A DNA stretch of 64,000 nucleotides from Diacronema lutheri. Taxonomy: Eukaryota > Haptophyta > Pavlovophyceae > Pavlovales > Pavlovaceae. Under the pieces are notes generated by a model. That model saw only the letters and a list, made by a program, of their open reading frames with translations. It made no database searches and had not been told where the DNA came from. This document shows, piece after piece, positions 58,261 to 64,000 of this stretch. The stretch spans positions 400,001-464,000 of the forward strand of contig JAGTXO010000011.1 of the NCBI GenBank assembly GCA_019448385.1. The letters run 5' to 3'. A program made the translations under genes and the position numbers. Within the stretch, counting starts at the first letter, position 1. Every line of letters starts with the position of its first letter.

Positions 58261-61200
58261 CGCCTGCGCAACCGGGGAAGGGGCGAGCGGGTAGGCCGTG
58301 TGCCCGGGCGCGCGCTCTGGTGGTGCGCAGTTGACGGCGAGCATGACCTCGGCCACCCTCGAGCGCGCATCGGCCAGCGTCTCGGCCAGTTCCTTGTTGT
58401 CGGCACAGCGGGCCCCGACCGTGCCGAGGAGCGTCGCCAAGCCGCAAGCTTGCGCTCGGTTCGTGTCGGAAATGCGAGTGTAGGATTTGACGATTCCTGC
58501 CCACGCCTCGACGGCACCTACGACCTGCTTGGCGTACATCTCCCTGAGCAGCTGATCTTCGCTGTGTTGGTCGACTTTTGCGGCGATATTCTTGGCCCGT
58601 TCGAACTGCGGGTGTGCGCGCCCCATCGCGGCTGGGCAGGATAGCCGGAGCGGGGCAGTGCGGCGCGGTGGGAGGGGCGCGGTGGGAGGGGCGCGGGGGG
58701 GGGGGGGGGGGGGGGGGGTCAGGACGCCCTCCCCGCCCCTCCCATCCGCGCGCGCGCCCGTGCGCCCGTCCGGAGCGAGCGGTGGGCGGCTGGCGCGGGC
58801 GTGGAGGCGGCCGCGCGCACCCATCTCGACCGCGTGTTTGGCCCTGCCGTCCGGTAGCTTCGCTTCCATCAACTTTGCGCCTGGTAGGCGGGGGCCGAGC
58901 CGCGGGGAAGTTGCGCGCGACGCGCGGCGGGCGGGGCGGCGCGCGGCGCGGTGGGAGGGGCGCGGGGGGGGGGGGGGGGGGGGGGGGGGTCAGGACGCCC
59001 TCCCCGCCCCTCCCATCCGCGCGCGCGCCCGTGCGCCCGTCCGGAGCGAGCGGTGGGCGGCTGGCGCGGGCGTGGAGGCGGCCGCGCGCACCCATCTCGA
59101 CCGCGCGTTTGGCCCTGCCGTCCGGTAGCTTCGCTTCCATCGACTTTGCGCCTGGTAGGCGGGGGCCGAGCCGCGGGGAACTTGCGCGCGACGCGCGGCG
59201 GGCGGAGCAGCGCGCGGCGCGGTGGGAGGGGCGCGGGGGGGGGGGGGGGGGTCAGGACGCCCTCCCCGCCCCTCCCATCCGCGCGCGCGCCCGTGCGCCC
59301 GTCCGGAGCGAGCGGTGGGCGGCTGGCGCGGGCGTGGAGGCGGCCGCGCGCACCCATCTCGACCGCGTGTTTGGCCCTGCCGTCCGGTAGCTTCGCTTCC
59401 ATCGACTTTGCGCCTGGTAGGCGGGGGCCGAGCCGCGGGGAAGCTGCGCGCGACGCGCGGCGGGCGGGGCGGCGCGCGGCGCGGTGGGAGGGGCGCGGGG
59501 GGGGCGGGGGGGGGGGGGGGGGTCAGGACGCCCTCCCCGCCCCTCCCATCCGCGCGCGCGCCCGTGCGCCCGTCCGGAGCGAGCGGTGGGCGGCTGGCGC
59601 GGGCGTGGAGGCGGCCGCGCGCACCCATCTCGACCGCGTGTTCGGCCCTGCCGTCCGGTAGCTTCGCTTCCATCAACTTTGCGCCCCCCAGCCGGCCTGG
59701 CGGGCGGGGGCCGAGCCGCGGGGAAGTTGCGCGCGACGCGCGGCGGGCGGGGCGGCGCGATGGGAGGGGCGCGGGGGGGGGGGGGGGGGGGGGGGGGGTC
59801 AGGACGCCCTCCCCGCCCCTCCCATCCGCGCGCGCGCCCGTGCGCCCGTCCGGAGCGAGCGGTGGGCGGCTGGCGCGGGCGTGGAGGCGGCCGCGCGCAC
59901 CCATCTCGACCGCGTGTTCGGCCCTGCCGTCATGTAGCTTCGCTTCCATCAACTTTGCGCCCCCCAGCCGGCCTGGCGGGCGGGGGCCGAGCCGCGGGGA
60001 AGTTGCGCGCGACGGGCCGAGCCGCGGGGAAGTTGCGCGCGACGCGCGGCGGGCGGGGCAGCGCGCGGCGCGGTGGGAGGGGCGCGGGGGGGGGGGGGGG
60101 GGGGGAATTAACGGTTTGCGAAGCCCTGCGCACGTGCGTGCGCGCGCACCGGCCTTTGCGCGCATCGAGGTGAGGTGCTTCTCGAGCTGCTTGAGCAGAT
60201 CGATCGGCGGTTGGTCGAGCGGACTGGCGAGCACCTGCGCGAGCATCTCGAGCGCGCCGACGTCTGTCGGCCCGCGCAGCAGCGCGACGAGCTCATCGCT
60301 GACCGCATCCTTGGGCAGCACTTCGCGCAGCAGCTCCGCGCGCGCGGCGCGCTGTGCGGCCCCGCACTGTGCGAGCAGCGAACAGAGAAGCCCGCAGTAC
60401 GAGCCGAGCATCGATTTGCGCTGCGCCTGAGGCGTGCGGACGACAAAGTTCTTGAGCAACTCGCGGATCGGTGCGTCGTCGTCGTCCGGGCCCGCGCTTC
60501 CCGTCCCGGCGGGGGCCTTGTCCGTGTCTGACGCGGGTACCTTGTCGTCGCCGCCCTCCTCTCCCATTTCGCCTTCCAAATCGCCAGCGGCGCCCTGTGT
60601 GCACCGGCGGTCCCCGCTCGCGTCGCCTCCCCCCGCGTCGCCCTCGTCGCCGCGTGGGAGCGGCGTGTCCTCCGTGTCGCTCTCCTCCGGGTCGCGGTCT
60701 TCGTCATGTTCCGCGTCGTCCTCGTCGTCCTCGTCGTCGTCGAGACGTCGATCACGCGCCTCGACATGCCCAGATGCGAGCGCATTCACGCCGGCCGCAA
60801 CGGTCTCTTTCCACGCAGGCTTCGGGGCGGACGCGGCGCGCCGCGCGCGCCTCGCTGCGCGCACGAGGTTCGCGGCGGCGCGCTCGCGCGCGACCGTGGG
60901 TGGATGGGGTTCAAATTTCTCGGGCGTGCCGCCCCCACCCGTGTGCGTCGCGAACCTTCGCGCGAAGGCGCGCAGCAGGGCATACGCCCACGGGTGCTGA
61001 CTGCGCAGATGCGCCAGGTCGTACACCGCGCCCCTTTTGAACTCCTCCGCGCAGCATCGTCGCAACTCCTTCAACATCTCGGCGAGCGTGCGCGCACGGT
61101 GCACCCGCAACCCCTGGGCCTCGTAATACAGGTAGTGGGCGAGCGGCGAGTTCGCGATGACGATCGGCGTTCCGAGGATGCGCGAGGTCGCCGCGGCGAT

Positions 61201-63371
61201 CAGGCGCGCGAAGGCTTCGTACCGTGCGTTCGGCTCGTACCTGTCCGGGAAGAAGCCACCGTCGAGCGGCGAGAGGGGGGCGATGGCGCTGAAGTGGCGC
61301 AGGGCACCCGAAACGATCTTGACGGGCTCGGCACCGGCGAACAGCACAATAAACTCGCCGATCGCGACCGACGTGCGACGCTCTTGCGTGAGGCCACACT
61401 TCTTGGCGTAGGCGTCGACAGCCTTGTCGAGGAGGATGCCGCGCAGGTACCGGCTCGCCACCAGGACGAAAGGCGTGTCGAGCCCCAGCGCATTGAGCAG
61501 CGCGAGGTCGAGCTCCTCGGGCGACGTTTTCTGCAGCATGACATACAGACTTGCGCTCGGCGAGCCGGACCCGTGGTGTGGACTGGCGTCGACGACGACC
61601 ATCGGCGCCCACGGGCCACCCGTGCCCCCGTCGAAGCCGAGCGCCTGCGACATCGCCGCCATCGCTTTGAGGCCCGTGCGAAAGGTGTGGCACACGGCGC
61701 GACCGGCTCGATCGAGGATGCGGCACATCTTGTTGACGGCGTAGGACTGGACGATCGCGATGAGCGTGCGGTGCTTCGGGTGAGGGTCCATCGCCTCGCT
61801 GCCGAGCGTGCCGACCCCATACTTCGTGTCGCGCGCATAAAAGTATTTGTACGCCTGCTCAGCAGCAGCACAGACGCCAGTGCGGGCCGCATACCTCAGC
61901 ACTTGCTCGAAGATGTCCACGACGTCTTCCTCCAATGCCGCCGCGCGCCGGGGGTCGGCGTCGCCATGCGCGTTGGCGCGAGATAGCAGGTCGATCTCCT
62001 GCCAACATTGGTGCGTCATCGCGTCGACCTCTTGGCGCCTGGCGTCGTCCACCGCATCGCGTGCGGGAGCGCGCGGCGGCTGCGCGACAAAGGGAGTGAT
62101 CGGGTGCGCGGCGGGCGGGGTGGCGCCCGTGCTGCCGCCCGGCCGCCCGGGCGCGGTGGCGCGTGGCCGCCCTGCCGCGTGCGCGTCGTCCGGCACCGGC
62201 GCGCTCGTCGCAACGCGCAGCAGCGTCGTGTCGCGCGCGGGCGCGCTGGACGGGCAGAGCGCATAGGCATGCCCGCCGACAACGACCAGCGCTCCGTTTT
62301 CGCGCAGGTGCGCGGCCGGGTCGTGATTCGGCGGAGAGCCGGACTCGCCGCCGATGCGCACCATACTCCACGCATGCGGCGAGCCATCGTCCATGGGCGC
62401 GTGGAGGACGAGCACGCACCCGCCCGGCGCCTCGGTGCAGCCACGAAGAAAGGCCGCCACGTTCTCGCACCCGTCGCTGCGCGCGCCGGGCACACCGCCA
62501 CGCACGCCGAGGACGGCGAGGGCACGACGGAGGCAGTTGCCCGGAAGCTGCGAGTCGTGCCCGTCGACCTTGCGCGACACCACGCTCTGGCCGTTGCGGA
62601 ACTGCACCTCGACGCAGCCGGGTTGCGCACACGGCCGAGCGGCGCCCGGAACGGCCGCGGCGGGCGCAGCGGCGGGCGCGGCGACGGGCGCGCCGCGCGC
62701 TGGCGAGGCGACGCGCCCGGCGGCGAGAGCGCGCGCGCGCTCCCCGCTCAGCGCGCGCCGCTCCTTGCGCTGCGCGCTCTTGAGGAGGTTGCGCGCGCGG
62801 TTCCGCGCCATTCGCGCCGCCTTGAGGTCGTGTGCGGCATAGATGCACGCCGTGTGCGCGAGGTAGACGCGCTCCTCGACGTCATCACCCCCTTGCGCGC
62901 CGTCCGCTTGCCCGCCGACGAGTTCAGCGAAGGCGGCTTTCGCCGCGGCGTCCGCCGAGTACATCTGCCCGACGACTTGTCTGCGCTGTTCGTATAGGAG
63001 TGAGCGGCGGCGAGTCTCCGCCGCGAGTTGCGCAGCGCGACCGTCCTGCGCGCGACGCGCGCGCGCCGCGCGCGCGCGCGCGCGCGCGGCGCGCGCGCGC
63101 GTGAGACTGCGGCCGGCGCACGCACGGGCGCCGCGCGGGCCGGTGCATGCGGCCAGCGGCTCGGCGGCAACATCCGGCCGCGGCGAGCGGCGGGGGCGAG
63201 CGCCGACACGATCGCCGCCCGAACGTTGCCGTCGCACAGCCTCACCATCTCGGGCGCCTCGGCGCGGTCGCTGGCGCTGGCGACGCCAGGCGCGTCGGCC
63301 GGGGCGCCGTCGACCGTCAGGTCGTCGGGGCAGAAGGGCCAACTTTGGCGCCTAAAAGCCGTTTTCGACAA
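58195..63371 (-). CDS. Unrecognised 1300-residue protein with OTU-like Cys/His motifs and duplicated mini-exons
   Basis: Exons 63371-63126, 63045-60150, 59972-59901, 59696-59625, 59413-59354, 59151-59092, 58880-58821 and 58631-58195 join in phase to 1300 residues. The N-terminus (MSKTAFRRQSWPFCPDDLTV) and an Arg/Lys helix (RMARNRARNLLKSAQRKERR) precede QLPGNCLRRALAVLGV at ~250 and VVVGGHAYALCPS at ~339. This spacing of G-N-C-L-x-R and a late His recalls OTU-type cysteine peptidases. The largest folded part (~420-800: KHRTLIAIVQSYAVNKMCRI, APMVVVDASPHHGSGSPSAS, FIVLFAGAEPVKIVSGALRH, GTPIVIANSPLAHYLYYEAQ) matches nothing I know. An acidic linker (~845-930) and a helical domain follow, then ~108 residues of repeats and a 145-residue end (FERAKNIAAKVDQHSEDQLL), with a basic tail KRKRPPLR. 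Mobile-element origin is possible but unproven. Confidence 0.62.
58664..60112 (-). repeat. Tandem array of exon-plus-intron units (five mini-exons)
   Basis: Five units of about 264-313 bp, each carrying a mini-exon flanked by GTGCGC donor and CTACCAG or GCCAG acceptor, and an intron with a long plus-strand G run (58692-58718, 58965-58989, 59236-59250, 59499-59521, 59773-59798, boundary 60087-60106). Three exons are 60 bp and two are 72 bp, all phase 1 at both ends. Each adds AKLMEAKLPDGRAKHAVEMG (or a 24-residue variant with GRLG inserted) without changing frame. Copies differ by a few bases (KLHDGRAEH in one, AKRAVEM in another). Confidence 0.85.
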
Positions 63372-63510
63372 GGGCCAGAGTGATTTGAAAAGACGACGTC
63401 GCGCGGACTAGTCTCCTGCAGCGCTGCGATCAAGCTCGGGCCTGACAGCCTGCAGCAGCAGTGGCTGAGCTCTCCCAGAGCTCACCGTTTGCCGGCCAGC
63501 GCCTGGGCAG
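63372..63510. other. Divergent intergenic region, possible unresolved 5' exon
   Basis: Between the start of the 1300-residue gene (-) and the first recognisable exon of the armadillo-like gene (+). An acceptor-like CTGGGCAG ends at 63510. The start codon of the plus-strand gene is not evident. Confidence 0.35.
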
Positions 63511-64000
63511 ACGCAGCGCGCACTCGCGCTCGAGCACACGGCGGCGCTGTCGGGATCCGAAGAGGGTGTCGCCGCGCTCCTCGAGGCCGGCGCGGTCGAG
63601 CACCTGCAGACGCTGTGCTTTGTGCGCGCGCCCGCGGCGCGCGCAAACGCCGCCGCGACGCTCGCAAACCTGTGCGCGGCGAGCTCGCCGACATGCCAGC
63701 GCGTGGCCGAGGCGGACGGGCTCGTTGCCCGCCCGTGCGACGACCTCGCGCCCGGCGCGACGCTGCGCGACGTGGACGTGACCGCCGAAGCCGCGCTGCT
63801 CGCAAACCTCTCGACGCAGCCCGCCGCGCTCAGCGCGATCGCCGCGCGTGCCGAGGCGGTCACGGCGCGGCTGCTCGAGAGCACGGACGAGGGGACGGCG
63901 CGGCTTGCGCACGTGCTCGTCAACGCCGCGCAGTCCGCTCAGTGCGGCACGCGCCTGCTGCGCAACGACGGCGAGCTCCTCTTGAAGTTGGTCGGCTCGC
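63511..64000 (+). CDS. Armadillo/HEAT-repeat protein, possibly HGH1-like (partial)
   Basis: From the acceptor at 63510 the frame reads TQRALALEHTAALSGSEEGV, LLEAGAVEHLQTLCFVRAPA, ARANAAATLANLCAASSPTC, EADGLVARPCDDLAPGATLR, TAEAALLANLSTQPAALSAI and GTARLAHVLVNAAQSAQCGT to the window end. LANLC and LANLS-type helices with conserved Asn are characteristic of armadillo/HEAT repeats. The arrangement with a second half beginning 'TARLAHVLVNAAQ...RLL' recalls HGH1 (the eEF2-specific CCT co-factor), but a generic ARM protein is equally possible. The N-terminal exon and the C-terminus lie outside what can be read. Confidence 0.55.

Noticed and set aside
58664-60112. Regularly spaced repeats resembling a CRISPR array
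   Set aside because: The repeated part is nearly the whole unit, including splice sites and homopolymers; there are no variable spacers, and the context is eukaryotic.

Overview
This is a very GC-rich, gene-dense nuclear segment from a eukaryotic microbe. The evidence is split genes, proteins found only in eukaryotes (PCNA, eIF3m, kinesin, anoctamin, P450 reductase) and no prokaryotic operon signals. GC richness, Ala/Arg-rich low-complexity sequence, short introns (about 80-670 bp) with GTGCG-type donors, two GC-AG introns and a CEP164-like centriolar/ciliary fragment suggest a flagellated alga, perhaps a haptophyte. That placement is inference; there is no rRNA or organelle marker here.

Layout, left to right. 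1-5507 (-): cyclic-nucleotide-gated, ankyrin-repeat ion channel, cut by the window start. 5800-6700 (+): frameshifted CEP164-like WW/coiled-coil gene. 7242-11678 (-): NYN-nuclease-like protein with long polyQ. 12516-14795 (-): conserved DUF2009/UPF0652-type protein. 15254-17808 (-): anoctamin, head-to-head with endonuclease V (17860-18678, +). 18685-20450 (-): GT2 glycosyltransferase (B3GNTL1-like), followed by a MITE-like element. 20813-22369 (-): acidic unknown protein. 22550-25159 (-): GH16-like type II membrane protein. 25475-26816 (-): eIF3m, head-to-head with a 1665-residue membrane/filamin-repeat protein (26913-32598, +). 32634-35867 (-): NADPH-cytochrome P450 reductase, with a satellite array in its last intron. 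36064-37845 (-) and 37910-40037 (+): two divergent MFS transporters. 40437-41249 (+): possible lipid-anchored protein. 41354-42391 (-): polytopic membrane protein. 42644-45522 (-): SGNH/PC-esterase-like Golgi-type protein. 45598-48853 (-): kinesin-SH3 fusion, head-to-head with PCNA (49022-50340, +).

From about 51.5 kb the character changes. There is a decayed Fanzor (eukaryotic TnpB-like) gene with two frame breaks (51521-52850, +), then a C2H2 zinc-finger gene built from near-identical exon modules (53205-54954, -). A scrap region (55.9-58.2 kb) holds a broken GH31 glucosidase fragment, a perfect 21-bp hairpin and an unrecognised frameshifted gene. The last large gene is an unrecognised 1300-residue protein (58195-63371, -) that contains five tandemly duplicated, frame-neutral mini-exons. 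The window ends inside an armadillo/HEAT-like gene (63511 to the end, +).

Gene models were assembled by hand from reading frames, splice-site phase and family similarity recalled from memory. In every model given with a residue count the spliced length is a multiple of three and the phases agree, but no transcript or database evidence was available.
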